From Hymenobacter terrenus (GTDB lineage: Bacteria; Bacteroidota; Bacteroidia; Cytophagales; Hymenobacteraceae), in the NCBI RefSeq assembly GCF_000972495.1, contig NZ_LATM01000002.1, positions 428,134 through 492,133 of the forward strand: 64,000 nucleotides of DNA, given 5' to 3'. The notes under the pieces are model-generated. The model was not told the DNA's origin and searched no databases. It saw nothing but the letters and a program-made list of their open reading frames with translations. The position numbers and the translations under genes were made by a program. Below, one piece after another: positions 1-9,027 of the stretch (its first letter is position 1; every line of letters begins with the position of its first letter).

Positions 1-302
1 CCGGCTCCCTGCTGACGGAGGGCCTGCACCGTAGCCGGCTGCAACCCATCGGCGATGACCTGGACGTCGGCCTGCCCGTCGTACTGATGGCGCACGGCCT
101 CCACACCCGTCTCCTGAATCACAGCATCGGCCCGGTAGGCCGGCATGAGCACGCAGATGCGGCGTGGTAGCCCAGCCGAAGTCGCTGGCAAAGCCGGCGA
201 TTGCCGATGCCCGGCCAACGCGAAGAATAAAAGGTACAGCACATTGAATAGTAGATAGCCACCCAATAGGGAAAGCAACAACGTTGACAAAAAAACGAGC
301 AT
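1..302 (-). CDS. Glycosyltransferase family 2, N-terminal part (runs off the window edge)
   Basis: This is an open minus-strand frame from an ATG at 302 to the window edge, so only about 100 residues are visible. The protein opens with a hydrophobic segment (about residues 1-30, beginning MLVFLSTLLLSLLGGYLL). The GT2 entry strand follows, RRICVLMPAYRADAVIQET, where VLMPAYR corresponds to the usual V-I-P-x-Y/R start of the nucleotide-sugar fold. A membrane-anchored GT2 probably adds a sugar to a lipid-linked polysaccharide intermediate. It is the last visible gene of the exopolysaccharide operon, 79 bp after the acyltransferase gene. Donor and acceptor sugars cannot be told from this fragment. 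Confidence 0.75.
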   Translation of the reverse strand, partial: MLVFLSTLLLSLLGGYLLFNVLYLLFFALAGHRQSPALPATSAGLPRRICVLMPAYRADAVIQETGVEAVRHQYDGQADVQVIADGLQPATVQALRQQGA

Positions 303-381
303 ACTCAATAGAAAAAAAGATAGAACAGCGCGGCTCAGTTCCGGCGTTGAGGGGTGGACAGGACGTGCTAAAAAGAGTCTG

Positions 382-1419
382 CTATATGCCCAGCGCCGGC
401 CTGGCTCGCCGAAGCTTGAGGTTGAGCAGTAAATTAACAGCCTTGTCGAATACCAGTGCTATCCCGATGGCGAGGGCCAGCACTATTGGCACCTCGTACA
501 GACTAATCCTCGTTTCCGACATTGACTTCATATAGCACGAAAAAACGAACAAATGGACGATGTAAAGCGAATAGGAGAAGGATTCTATCCACAGTACGAA
601 TCGGCTGATGAGCTGAATTTTCTGGCTAATTAGGTAGAGTATAACGCAGGCTGAGAAATAGGCGATAAACATGAAGTAATCGTTGAAGATACCTCCTTGC
701 GCGCCGGCAAATTTGTTGATAGCAAGAGAAATACCAGCCCCAAAGACAAATAGTAGCGCGTATCGGAACAAGCCAAGCCGCAAAAGCTGAGGTAGCCATT
801 GCTCTTTCGCCATCGCCAAACCTAGGGCAAATACCCAGAAATACTGAATAGCAGAGCTATGCCAGATGCGGTCGTCCTGCACGCCCAGCTTGAAGATCAA
901 AACACTATAGAGTATAGATATGCCGAAGGCGAGGCTTAATAGCGGAATGGTCTTGAGGCTTTCAGATAATTTGAGCAGCAACGGCCACACGAGATAGAAC
1001 TGCACAATGGTAGAAATAAACCAGAAATGCGGCCCGTAGCTGCCCATGTAGGGCTCGTAGAACATTTTGTACAGCAGCAAGTGACTTACATAAGCTTGCC
1101 AGCTTTCGGGATATATGGTGACGAAATGGTTGATGAGCACAATCAGCGTCAGGCCGATGTAGTACGGTAGTAGCACCTTCCTAAACCGCTTCAAATAGAA
1201 GTTGAACCAGCTAGTCGTCTTCGAAAAATACAGACCATAACTCGAAGCCAACAGGAAAATGTAGATGCCCGACCCACCGAGTAAATTGGCTTTGGCCAAT
1301 AGCGGAGGCAACGGTGCGTATTTCAGAAAATGGTAGATGACGATGGTGAACATCGATAGTCCCCGGGCGAAGCTTATGAAGGTCTGCTTTTCGGGGGCAG
1401 GTGAATTGACTAGCCGCAT
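382..1419 (-). CDS. Acyltransferase 3 family membrane protein (O-acetyltransferase-like)
   Basis: This 345-residue protein is made almost entirely of hydrophobic helices, as expected for the acyltransferase_3 family (about 330-380 residues). The family signature sits near the N terminus: FARGLSMFTIVIYHFLKY, with the conserved H of the first membrane segment. A second conserved region follows in GSYGPHFWFISTIVQFYLVW. Members transfer acetyl or other acyl groups across the inner membrane to polysaccharide sugars. Its place at the end of an exopolysaccharide operon suggests that it decorates the product. The gap to the upstream GT2 gene is 137 bp, longer than elsewhere in the operon. The acyl donor and target sugar are unknown. 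Confidence 0.85.
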   Translation of the reverse strand: MRLVNSPAPEKQTFISFARGLSMFTIVIYHFLKYAPLPPLLAKANLLGGSGIYIFLLASSYGLYFSKTTSWFNFYLKRFRKVLLPYYIGLTLIVLINHFVTIYPESWQAYVSHLLLYKMFYEPYMGSYGPHFWFISTIVQFYLVWPLLLKLSESLKTIPLLSLAFGISILYSVLIFKLGVQDDRIWHSSAIQYFWVFALGLAMAKEQWLPQLLRLGLFRYALLFVFGAGISLAINKFAGAQGGIFNDYFMFIAYFSACVILYLISQKIQLISRFVLWIESFSYSLYIVHLFVFSCYMKSMSETRISLYEVPIVLALAIGIALVFDKAVNLLLNLKLRRARPALGI

Positions 1420-1556
1420 AAGCGAAAGTGGATATAAGATTCTACTGGCGCAGGGTCGATTGCTGAATTACTGCTTGTTTGAAAAGATGCCATTGGCATC
1501 CGACAGTTGAAAAGCAGAACTCCGGGCCACAAACATTAAGTACCGGGCAGTAGGAG

Positions 1557-2468
1557 TCAGTTGGATAGGAAATGATTTACATGTATATTGTTGCCTTGCA
1601 GGTGCCACCCAACGCCGCGCCAGAGCGCGCGCAAGTGCGACCATTGGCGCCGGTAGGCGTACATCAGGCTGTTTTTGGGCAGCGCTATGGACAGGAAAAA
1701 AAGACAGCCGCTCCAAAAACGCCAGCCCTGAGAATTGCGCCGGATATAGAGCAGGCGATTGCGGTTCATATAGTAGGTCCGCAGCACCGAGCCCTGGCCT
1801 ACTGATACTGACTCTTTGTGGTAAATTACCCCTTGTGACTCGTAGTAACTCAGGTATCCCATGCGCTTAATCATTTCGCACCAATCAAGCTCTTCGTAGT
1901 ATAGAAAGTACAACTCGGGCATGAGGCCTGCCCGCCGGATAACCTCGGTCGGCACCATCATGGCCGCCCCGTGAATCAGGTCGGTGGAGCGGGAGTTGTC
2001 GTGCTGCCCGTTGTCGGGCTCCAGGTAACCGGTAACGTGGCCCCGGCCGGTCCAGGGGCTGATGCCATCGCAGCCAGCGTACTGAATCAGGTTGTTGGTG
2101 CCGTAAAAAATGATTTTCGGCGACACAACCCCAACGCGCGGGTCGCGCTCGAACACGTCTACCAGGGCGTCCAGCAGGTTCGGGGTTACTTCGGTGTCGT
2201 TATTTAGAAACAGGCAATAGGTGCCCTTCGCGGACCGAATGCCAAGGTTGTTACCACCCGCAAATCCCAGATTTTGGGGCGAGCGGATGAGCTGTACTTC
2301 CGGGAATCGCTCCGCGATACTACCCGGGTCTTCGGTAGGGGAGGCGTTGTCGACCACGATTACTTCGTAGTTGGGGTAAGTCAGCTCTCGCAGCGAGGCC
2401 AGCATGGCGCACGTTACTTCAGCCTGGTTGTAATTAATGGAAATGATAGAAACCAGTGGCTTATGCAT
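1557..2468 (-). CDS. Glycosyltransferase family 2 (rhamnosyltransferase-like)
   Basis: This is a complete 303-residue soluble GT-A enzyme. It starts MHKPLVSIISINYNQ, the family's first beta strand, followed by VIVVDNASPTED, which binds the nucleotide. FLNNDTEV near residue 90 takes the place of the metal-binding DxD motif. The stretch LYFLYYEELDWCEMIKRMGY is typical of the WbbL/rhamnosyltransferase-like branch and contains the acidic catalytic region. The start overlaps the stop of the O-antigen ligase-like gene by 8 bp, so the two are probably translationally coupled. The enzyme most likely adds one sugar to the lipid-linked repeat unit on the cytoplasmic face. The donor sugar is not predictable. 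Confidence 0.88.
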   Translation of the reverse strand: MHKPLVSIISINYNQAEVTCAMLASLRELTYPNYEVIVVDNASPTEDPGSIAERFPEVQLIRSPQNLGFAGGNNLGIRSAKGTYCLFLNNDTEVTPNLLDALVDVFERDPRVGVVSPKIIFYGTNNLIQYAGCDGISPWTGRGHVTGYLEPDNGQHDNSRSTDLIHGAAMMVPTEVIRRAGLMPELYFLYYEELDWCEMIKRMGYLSYYESQGVIYHKESVSVGQGSVLRTYYMNRNRLLYIRRNSQGWRFWSGCLFFLSIALPKNSLMYAYRRQWSHLRALWRGVGWHLQGNNIHVNHFLSN

Positions 2469-3906
2469 GAGCAGAGGGAGCTACAGGGGTGTCTAAGTCA
2501 GGCCCCAAAAAGATAAATGCCCAGGAAATGTATACAATCATGGAGGACGGCATCTGATTGATTACCTCGTTGCCGTAGCTACTCACCAGAATGCCCACCG
2601 AGCCCGCCGTGAGGGCCAGTAGCTTCTGGCGCAGCCTGGCATCGCGCGTGTTCCAGACAATGCCACAACACCTGCCTTGGATGTAGAACATCATCCCAAT
2701 CCAGATAAGGAAGCCAACAATGCCATACTCGGCCCATACTTTTACATAGTAGCTATCGGGGGCAATCGAGGCCAGAAACTTGTCATTGTTATACTTGACT
2801 CCCCACATACCGATGGTGCCCACGCCGCCGCCAAAAGGCCGGCTGGCCAAGTACTGGCGCAGCGTAGCCTGGTTCTTGAGTCGCAGCTGGAAGGAAGCAT
2901 CCTGTGGGTTGATGGAGGTTCGGAGCCGTACAATGTTGGCGTTGCCGTTGCCGATGGTGGTATACTTCAAAACGCCCAGCGCGCCCAGAGCAATCACTGA
3001 TCCTAAGAGTAATATTTTAGTCTGCTTGCTGAGTATCAGGTAGGTGAATACCCCCGCTAGTAGTACGAACATGGCGCCCCGCGTGCCCGAAATAAGCATG
3101 CCGTAGAAGAGTAGCAGTGCGGCCGCGGCAAACAATAGTCTTTTCCACCAGACAAACGGCCCCAAGGCTAAAATCAAGCAAATCACCCCGACGTGCGCCT
3201 GGGATGCTCCAAACTGAGCCGCTTCGCTGAAAAAGGAGAATATCCGCAGCTTGCCCCAGATAATATGGGTAGTGTAAGCACCTTGGTTGAGCCATTGCTG
3301 CTCCATGAAGTCTACCCCAAATACGTCTTGCTTAATGCCATAGAGCGTGCCCAATACCGAAAATAGGATAATCAGACATAGAAAAAGACGTAAGTCACGT
3401 GCTCTGTAAAACACCAGGAAAGTCAGCGGAGCCGTCAGAAGAAGAAAGAGCGTGGTGCCTCGCATTTCATAAAACCACCCCACCGGGCTGGCCCCAGCCG
3501 GATTGAGCAGTTCGAGAACATTGATGCCAAACCACGCCAACGCCAGCAGGCACAAGCTATTTTGCAGGCGGCCCCAACTAAATTCGCCTGACTGGTGGAA
3601 TGCTGCCGATATCCAGGTAAGGAGCAGCAGGGCCTCCATCCCCAGCCCGAAGGGAATGCCGGGAATGTGCCGCACCATCGTCATAATAAGGAAGCAATAG
3701 ACAATGTAGGCTACAAAGCCTGCGCGCGGGTTGCTGAATACCAGCACCAGAAAAAAGCCTAATAGGGGAGTTGCTACCAGCAAAGCCGGCACCACTAGGC
3801 CTGCCATGCTGACCAGCCAGCCAACTACCAAGGCGCCGACTACCGCTGCCAGCAACAGCCAGCGCGAACTAAGCATGGTTTGGGAAAGGGGCGGCGAAAA
3901 TTTCAT
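2461..3906 (-). CDS. O-antigen ligase / Wzy-type polymerase family membrane protein
   Basis: The protein has 481 residues and about 11-12 hydrophobic segments. The Wzy_C (O-antigen ligase) core lies roughly at residues 190-420. It carries SGTRGAMFVLLAG, the Ser-x-x-Arg-Gly motif of this superfamily, and a periplasmic loop with RPFGGGVGTIG that resembles the catalytic loop region. In an exopolysaccharide operon such proteins usually polymerise repeat units on the periplasmic side of the membrane, although sequence alone cannot separate polymerase from ligase. It lies 41 bp downstream of the chain-length gene and overlaps the next GT2 gene by 8 bp. Length and topology are normal for the family. 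Confidence 0.85.
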   Translation of the reverse strand: MKFSPPLSQTMLSSRWLLLAAVVGALVVGWLVSMAGLVVPALLVATPLLGFFLVLVFSNPRAGFVAYIVYCFLIMTMVRHIPGIPFGLGMEALLLLTWISAAFHQSGEFSWGRLQNSLCLLALAWFGINVLELLNPAGASPVGWFYEMRGTTLFLLLTAPLTFLVFYRARDLRLFLCLIILFSVLGTLYGIKQDVFGVDFMEQQWLNQGAYTTHIIWGKLRIFSFFSEAAQFGASQAHVGVICLILALGPFVWWKRLLFAAAALLLFYGMLISGTRGAMFVLLAGVFTYLILSKQTKILLLGSVIALGALGVLKYTTIGNGNANIVRLRTSINPQDASFQLRLKNQATLRQYLASRPFGGGVGTIGMWGVKYNNDKFLASIAPDSYYVKVWAEYGIVGFLIWIGMMFYIQGRCCGIVWNTRDARLRQKLLALTAGSVGILVSSYGNEVINQMPSSMIVYISWAFIFLGPDLDTPVAPSAHA

Positions 3907-3947
3907 GAGAAAGGCAACGCTGCGCAGAAGAAGATGAACAGCAGCAG

Positions 3948-6092
3948 TTAGCTGAGCGCCTCTTCGCTATAATATGGGGCCACACCTGCTAACACAACTT
4001 CAATCGGGGCCGGCGTAGCAGTCTTGAGTTGTTCGAGGGCTTGGCGGTCGGTGAGGTGCCAGGGGCGAGTAGCCGGTACAGTAAGGAAAATCAAACTCAG
4101 CTGCTGCAATACGCCAACAGGCAGCGCTTCTTCGCGGAGGGCTGGGAACTCAATCAGCACGATTCGTGGGCTGGCGTCGGAGGGGTTGTTTTTCGCCGTT
4201 TGCTTGGGAGCCGCTTGCCGGATCAGCTCATCGAGCTGCCATCCATGAACTGCGGCCGTTTCGGGCGCATAAAACAAGGCCGGGGCAGCGTTGGGTTTTT
4301 CGATTTGATTGCTGTTTGGGTACAGCGTCAGGGTCTGAATGCCCATCTCCTGACAGCGCTGAGTCAGGGCTTGGCAGAGTGTGGTTTTGCCTTCCTGATG
4401 CTGCACGCTGAATACGCCTAGCACAAAAGGCGAGGCGGCCGGAGGGGTGTTGGCTTTGAGTAGCACGTGCCGCACTAGCCGGTCTATCTGGCGCTGCTGC
4501 GAAGTCTGGAACTGCTCGGTAGGCGCGGTATTTGTATCGAGCATCATTCCGGCCACTGGCAACCCAATCTGACGAGCAGCTATCTGCGGCTTCTTCAAGG
4601 ATTTATCCAGCAAACCCATAGTTAGTACCGAGCCCAGCATAAAGACGAAACCGCTCACGAAGCTCAGTAACACCAGCATCAGCACCTTGCTGGTTCGGGG
4701 CTTCAAGGGCAGGTTTGGCGGGTCAATAATTTTAAGATTGGCGCTAATCTGCGTATTCTGTTCAGATGCTTTGCTGGTATTCAGGCTGCTAAGTATATCA
4801 AGATAAGCTTTCTCGGCCAAGGCAATTTCGCGTTCAATGCGCTTAAGCGTAGCCCCAAGCGGCGCCATGCGTCCATACTCGCGCTCAAACTCGGCCTCAC
4901 GCTTCCTCATCACATCCAGCTTGGCCCTGTTCGATTCTACCAGTACCATATCTTGCACCCAGGCGGTGAGCAGGTCTTGACTGGGAACCCCCTCGGGGGA
5001 GGTGCTGTGGGCAAAGTAGATATCGACGTTATTTTGAATGGCCCGCGCAGCTTTGTCAGCTTCAGCCTGGAGTTGCTGCAACTGCCGGGGTTTAGCGCCC
5101 GTGCCGGCTTCTTGCTGCTGGTTGAAGAGCTGTTCGTCAGCAATAGCAGCGTTGAGACGGCTGAGCTTCTGCCGCTGCTCCACAATCTGACGGCTGTTAA
5201 GTAGCGCCACCTCTTGCCCACCAAGTCGCTTGTTGATGGCCTTCAGCGCGGCTAACGAACCGGCATATTCTTGGCTCACTTGGTTGAGGGCCGTGGCCAA
5301 GGCTTCTTTCTCAGCGGCGATGTTGCTCACCTGTGCTTCGTAGTCAACAATGTTATTGTCGCGGTTGAAGGCCAGATTCTCACTCTCGGCCTTCTCCAGC
5401 CGGGCCTTGGCTCGCTTTAGTTCTGCTTCATAATACTGAATGACCGACGTGGTTTGCCGTTCGCGCAAGCCTTTCGATTGGCCCAGAAAAGTCTGGGTCA
5501 CCAACTCCAGCGTATAGCGGCAGATTTCTGGGTTGTAGCTCTCATAATCCAGCCGAAGCAGGTCGCTTAGCCCGACACGCGTGGCCCTTAGGTTGGAGAG
5601 CGCTGATAGGGAATACGTTGGGTTGTAAGAGTTTAGCAGTTCGTAAACAGCATTAGAATTATTAGCCTGTGCGTAGTGCCGCACCAATTGCTGAGTGGCT
5701 AATAAAGAGGGACCCGTAAGTTGCCGGCGTACGTCGGCCGGCAACCCTTCCCGCAGGTCCTCGTAAGGAAGGGTATTGAGCAGGGCCGGCTGCTGGTTGG
5801 TTTGCCACAAGTGGGTAGCCAGCAACTGATAAATCACTTCTTCCTTCGTAGAGCGCGCCGTCGCCAGATTAATCAGGTTGTCAAATGCATTATTGGTTGC
5901 GTTGAGATCTGCCTCCACGTTACCAGTCAGGGAATAGCCTGATGCAATACCAGTATAAATGGTGGTGTCGGAACCGTAAGACTTAGGAAGGTGGCGAGCG
6001 AAAAAATAAGTGGAAACACCGAGCACTACGGGTACTAATACCAGCAGCAGCCATTTTCGCGCCAGCAGCCGGAGTACGTCAGATAAGCTCAT
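3948..6092 (-). CDS. Wzz/Wzc-like polysaccharide co-polymerase with a degenerate C-terminal ATPase domain
   Basis: The 714-residue protein has the layout of a Wzc-type co-polymerase. There is a Wzz domain with a first membrane helix near residues 12-32 and a long periplasmic coiled coil (about 205-320 and 390-430). A proline-rich segment (DPPNLPLKPRTSK) precedes the second membrane helix at about 465-495. The cytoplasmic region, about residues 540-714, follows. It has a P-loop-like FSVQHQEGKTTL that fits GKT but lacks the usual leading glycine and serine. There is no clear Walker A' aspartate strand and no tyrosine-rich tail; the end reads YYSEEALS. Export control is therefore the likely role, with kinase activity doubtful. 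The gene overlaps its upstream TolC-like partner by 4 bp. Confidence 0.85.
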   Translation of the reverse strand: MSLSDVLRLLARKWLLLVLVPVVLGVSTYFFARHLPKSYGSDTTIYTGIASGYSLTGNVEADLNATNNAFDNLINLATARSTKEEVIYQLLATHLWQTNQQPALLNTLPYEDLREGLPADVRRQLTGPSLLATQQLVRHYAQANNSNAVYELLNSYNPTYSLSALSNLRATRVGLSDLLRLDYESYNPEICRYTLELVTQTFLGQSKGLRERQTTSVIQYYEAELKRAKARLEKAESENLAFNRDNNIVDYEAQVSNIAAEKEALATALNQVSQEYAGSLAALKAINKRLGGQEVALLNSRQIVEQRQKLSRLNAAIADEQLFNQQQEAGTGAKPRQLQQLQAEADKAARAIQNNVDIYFAHSTSPEGVPSQDLLTAWVQDMVLVESNRAKLDVMRKREAEFEREYGRMAPLGATLKRIEREIALAEKAYLDILSSLNTSKASEQNTQISANLKIIDPPNLPLKPRTSKVLMLVLLSFVSGFVFMLGSVLTMGLLDKSLKKPQIAARQIGLPVAGMMLDTNTAPTEQFQTSQQRQIDRLVRHVLLKANTPPAASPFVLGVFSVQHQEGKTTLCQALTQRCQEMGIQTLTLYPNSNQIEKPNAAPALFYAPETAAVHGWQLDELIRQAAPKQTAKNNPSDASPRIVLIEFPALREEALPVGVLQQLSLIFLTVPATRPWHLTDRQALEQLKTATPAPIEVVLAGVAPYYSEEALS

Positions 6093-6835
6093 TGGCGGGT
6101 AGTCATTAAAGATGAAATTTTGGTGCCCACAACTTCTTCCAGCAGCATGAACGCCGTGTCGTATTGGTTGCGGGCCGTTACCTCGGCTATGGTCGCATCA
6201 GTATACTGCCCGTTAGCCTCCGAAAAGGCCGTTAACGACAGTTGCCCTTGACGAAATTGTCTTTCCGCCAGCTTGTAGTTGGTTTGCGAAGCTACCGATG
6301 CTTCCTGTCGCAGTGTTAGCAACTTTTTAGCCAGCAACACGTTCTGGTAAAGAGGAATCAGTTGTTGGCGCACCACGTTTTCACGCTCCTGTCGAAAGGA
6401 CTCGTTGCGCTCATAAAACAGTTCCTGCTTCTTAATGAGGTGGTTCCGATTAACAATTCGGTCGAGGGGGAGGGAAAGGCTTACACCGGTAGAGTAACGA
6501 ACGGAGTTGACTGTTGCAAACTGACCCGGACTGTCCGGGTCTGGTACGGCACCGCCTGCAAGGTTGCCATAGTTAAAAGTGCCAGCCAAAGCAAGGCTCC
6601 CGAGAATGCTTTTTTTTGCGATTTTAAGGTCTTGCTGACTGATAGCTTTTTCTGTTTCCATCCCCTTCAGTTGCGCCGAGTGTTGGACGGCAGCAGCAGT
6701 GAGGAGTGGTAGAGCGGTAGCTGGAGAGTCGAAAAAAATAGTTTGCCAGCTACTGTTAGGTGTGGGTTGGGCCTGGGCCTGGGCAAGCGATGTATGCAAT
6801 ACCAGTACCAGGCCACCCAAGAGCTTTCTAATCAT
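6089..6835 (-). CDS. Short TolC-family outer-membrane protein
   Basis: The 248-residue protein starts with a Sec signal peptide (MIRKLLGGLVLVLHTSLAQAQA). It then shows the long amphipathic helices of the TolC/outer-membrane efflux family, with NYKLAERQFRQGQLSLTAF being the typical repeat-end motif. Classical TolC proteins have two such halves and about 420-480 residues, so this is roughly half length. No frameshifted second half is seen: both ends are held by 4-bp ATGA overlaps with the sugar transferase and the co-polymerase genes. Short TolC-like proteins do occur in Bacteroidota exopolysaccharide operons. The probable role is an outer-membrane or periplasmic channel component for polymer export. 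Confidence 0.75.
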   Translation of the reverse strand: MIRKLLGGLVLVLHTSLAQAQAQPTPNSSWQTIFFDSPATALPLLTAAAVQHSAQLKGMETEKAISQQDLKIAKKSILGSLALAGTFNYGNLAGGAVPDPDSPGQFATVNSVRYSTGVSLSLPLDRIVNRNHLIKKQELFYERNESFRQERENVVRQQLIPLYQNVLLAKKLLTLRQEASVASQTNYKLAERQFRQGQLSLTAFSEANGQYTDATIAEVTARNQYDTAFMLLEEVVGTKISSLMTTRQ

Positions 6836-8022
6836 ACATTTTCTTTCTGAAACAACGCAGGAATGGTCTTTAATATGATTTTTAAATCCGTCCTGATGGA
6901 GTAGTTTCGCGCGTACTCGTTGTCGAGTGCTTTGCGTTCTTCTTCCGACATATTACCGCCTTTACCTCGCCGGCTAACTTGCCATAGCCCCGTGAGGCCT
7001 GCAGGCGCAATGAAGCGCTGCGAATGCTTGTCGGTGAGCAGTTTCTCAGCCTCGTATAGTGGTAGGGGCCGATTGCCTACCAGCGACATATCGCCCCGCA
7101 GTACGTTGTAGAGTTGTGGCAATTCATCAATGCTGGTGTTGCGCAAAAACCGTCCAACGCGGGTCACCCGCGGGTCGTTCACAATCTTCAGGAAAGCTGG
7201 CGCTTCCGCAGCTTTCTGTTGCGAGCGGTATAGCTCTTCGCATATCAGTTGCCCACGCTGGTCCACCAATTGCGTCTGGCAAGTGGTTCCATTCGCTGCG
7301 CAAACCGGGCATACGCCCGATGAAACGCTGGTCTCGTTCAGCACCGCTGCTTCCGCGGGCTGATATTGATTTAGGTTTTTCATAGAAGCCAACATTTTGT
7401 CGGCATTCGTACGCATCGAGCGTAGCTTCCAGAACTTGAACACCCGGTAGCCGGCACCCACCCGGTACGAGTAATAGAAAATAGGTCCCCGCGATTCGAG
7501 CTTGATGAGAACCGCTAATACCAAAAACAAGGGCGAAAGCAGCACCAGGGCCGTACCCGCGCACAGTATGTCTACAATGCGCTTGCCCACTGGCATGCGC
7601 AGGGCGTAGGGGCTGGTCGAATCTATCGGCTCTTGCCGGGTACGCGCCAAGAAGTACAGCCGCGTAAGCAGATGCCCATGGTCGGTAGCGCGTGAAAAAA
7701 GCTCACTGCCCCGAGTTTCCAGCAGTACAGCCCGGAGCGAAGGCGAGGGGGCCTTCTTTAAGAGCCAAAAGATAGGCTGCTCAATGTGCCGCTCGTGCTT
7801 AAGTACTCGCATGAGGCTGAGGCCCAATACTGAAGCCGGGTCAGCAGCATTGACTACCGCCGCAAACCCCGCCGGCGTCTGGGAGCAGAGCGTTAGCACT
7901 TGGGTTGGTGTCGTGGCAACCTTAACTTCCAGTTCCCGTGCAAATTCTTGCGCGAAGCGCTGACCGTCGTACGCATCGGCGCCGATATACAGAACTGCTA
8001 TTTTATTGTTGGCCGAGTTCAT
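6832..8022 (-). CDS. Exopolysaccharide-initiating sugar transferase (polyprenyl glycosylphosphotransferase) with a cysteine-rich insert
   Basis: The 396-residue enzyme likely transfers a sugar-1-phosphate to undecaprenyl phosphate, the first step of repeat-unit synthesis. Residues 1-110 form an alpha/beta domain resembling a degenerate receiver. A membrane hairpin follows (about 150-172, VDILCAGTALVLLSPLFLVL). The bacterial sugar-transferase core includes FKFWKLRSMRTNAD, SIDELPQLYNVLRGDMSLVG and GLTGLWQVSRRG, with the family's catalytic Asp-Glu pair in DELPQ. Within the core, about residues 235-270, is an insert with CPVCAANGTTC and a further Cys (LICEEL), a possible metal site. Its start overlaps the receiver gene by 4 bp. 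A receiver-like N terminus next to a free receiver protein hints at regulated priming, which is inference. Confidence 0.9.
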   Translation of the reverse strand: MNSANNKIAVLYIGADAYDGQRFAQEFARELEVKVATTPTQVLTLCSQTPAGFAAVVNAADPASVLGLSLMRVLKHERHIEQPIFWLLKKAPSPSLRAVLLETRGSELFSRATDHGHLLTRLYFLARTRQEPIDSTSPYALRMPVGKRIVDILCAGTALVLLSPLFLVLAVLIKLESRGPIFYYSYRVGAGYRVFKFWKLRSMRTNADKMLASMKNLNQYQPAEAAVLNETSVSSGVCPVCAANGTTCQTQLVDQRGQLICEELYRSQQKAAEAPAFLKIVNDPRVTRVGRFLRNTSIDELPQLYNVLRGDMSLVGNRPLPLYEAEKLLTDKHSQRFIAPAGLTGLWQVSRRGKGGNMSEEERKALDNEYARNYSIRTDLKIILKTIPALFQKENV

Positions 8023-8396
8023 ACTCTTATTCGGTTAAGCATGTTATTAATGCGCAAACTCAGCTCTTCAGGATTAAAGGGTTTGACTAAGTAGTCGTCA
8101 GCGCCAAGTTTCAAGCACTCAATTTTGGTGCTCGTCGTGTCTTTGCCCGACAGGATAATCAGGCTCACGTCGCGGTGCAGGCTGCTGGCCCGTACCTGTT
8201 TGATAAAATCAGGCCCATCCATCACGGGCATGTCATAATCTGCCACGATGGCGTCAGGGGTATTGCCCTGCTCTAGCCACTCCATTGCTTCGAGGCCGTT
8301 AGACTTTAGTACTACCTGAAAGTCCGTGCTGAAATAATGCTCTAGAATCAAGCGAATCGACGGCTCGTCATCGATTACAAGTAGGGTTTTTTTCAT
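8019..8396 (-). CDS. Single-domain response regulator receiver protein
   Basis: This is a CheY-like receiver with no output domain. Starting at the ATG at 8396 (MKKTLLVIDDEPSIR) it has 125 residues; an ATG four codons upstream at 8408 is also open. The acidic pocket is in VIDDEP, the phospho-acceptor Asp in VADYDMPVMDG, the switch Thr/Ser region in LIILSGKD, and the conserved Lys in LVKPF. It heads the exopolysaccharide operon and overlaps the sugar-transferase gene by 4 bp. The likely job is to control polysaccharide synthesis by protein contact rather than DNA binding. The large hybrid kinase at 9028-11151 is a natural candidate phosphodonor by position, though not proven. Confidence 0.9.
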   Translation of the reverse strand: MKKTLLVIDDEPSIRLILEHYFSTDFQVVLKSNGLEAMEWLEQGNTPDAIVADYDMPVMDGPDFIKQVRASSLHRDVSLIILSGKDTTSTKIECLKLGADDYLVKPFNPEELSLRINNMLNRIRV

Positions 8397-9027
8397 AGTT
8401 GGTAACATATGCTAGTATGATTTTAGTAGTGCAAAGATTTCGGTATAGCCAGGTTTATTTTCATGAGTAGAGCGAGTAAATATCAGCAAACATACTCCTA
8501 AACCCCTGCCTAAGTTAGTTTGGCTTGGGTGTATATCAGCTTTTCGGAATTCAATACCCTATCCTTTTGATTTTATAACCAATTGTAAATCAACAATTAA
8601 AAATTACGAATTAAATTTTGAATACGGCTGCAACTTTTTTTAAATCAGGTTATTACATGGAACTTTTCGTATTGATTTTAATAATTAAGTTGTACTTATT
8701 AACTTAACATACCTTATTATTAGCGCGAGACTTAAACTGCTTTTATGGTAGTCGGGTTTTCCATCCGGAGTGTGCCAGCCCGTTGAATTTGTCAGATTGC
8801 ATTTGTATAAATTCAAGAAGATTGACAGAGTCATCTGATATGATTGTCGGCTTCTTAACGTGCTGTAGTACCCCATTAGCGGCCCTAGTAAGATGCTCTG
8901 TCAAAGGCCTGCTATAGCTGGGTGTTAATCCCATATGGAGGTCGTACGCAGTAGGGCAAAGAGGTTGCTACTACTGGTTGAAAGCTTGATATCGGTGGTT
9001 AGAGCCGCATGCAGGCATCTTTTCTAT
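8397..9027. other. AT-rich intergenic region upstream of the exopolysaccharide operon
   Basis: About 630 bp have no convincing gene; the open frames here are short and AT-rich. A near-consensus -7 element, AATCTTTG on the minus strand (8439 to 8432), lies about 36 bp before the receiver gene and could be the operon promoter, but no clear -33 TTG is placed correctly. The stretch 8570-8710 is strongly AT-rich. No long repeat was seen. Confidence 0.4.
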
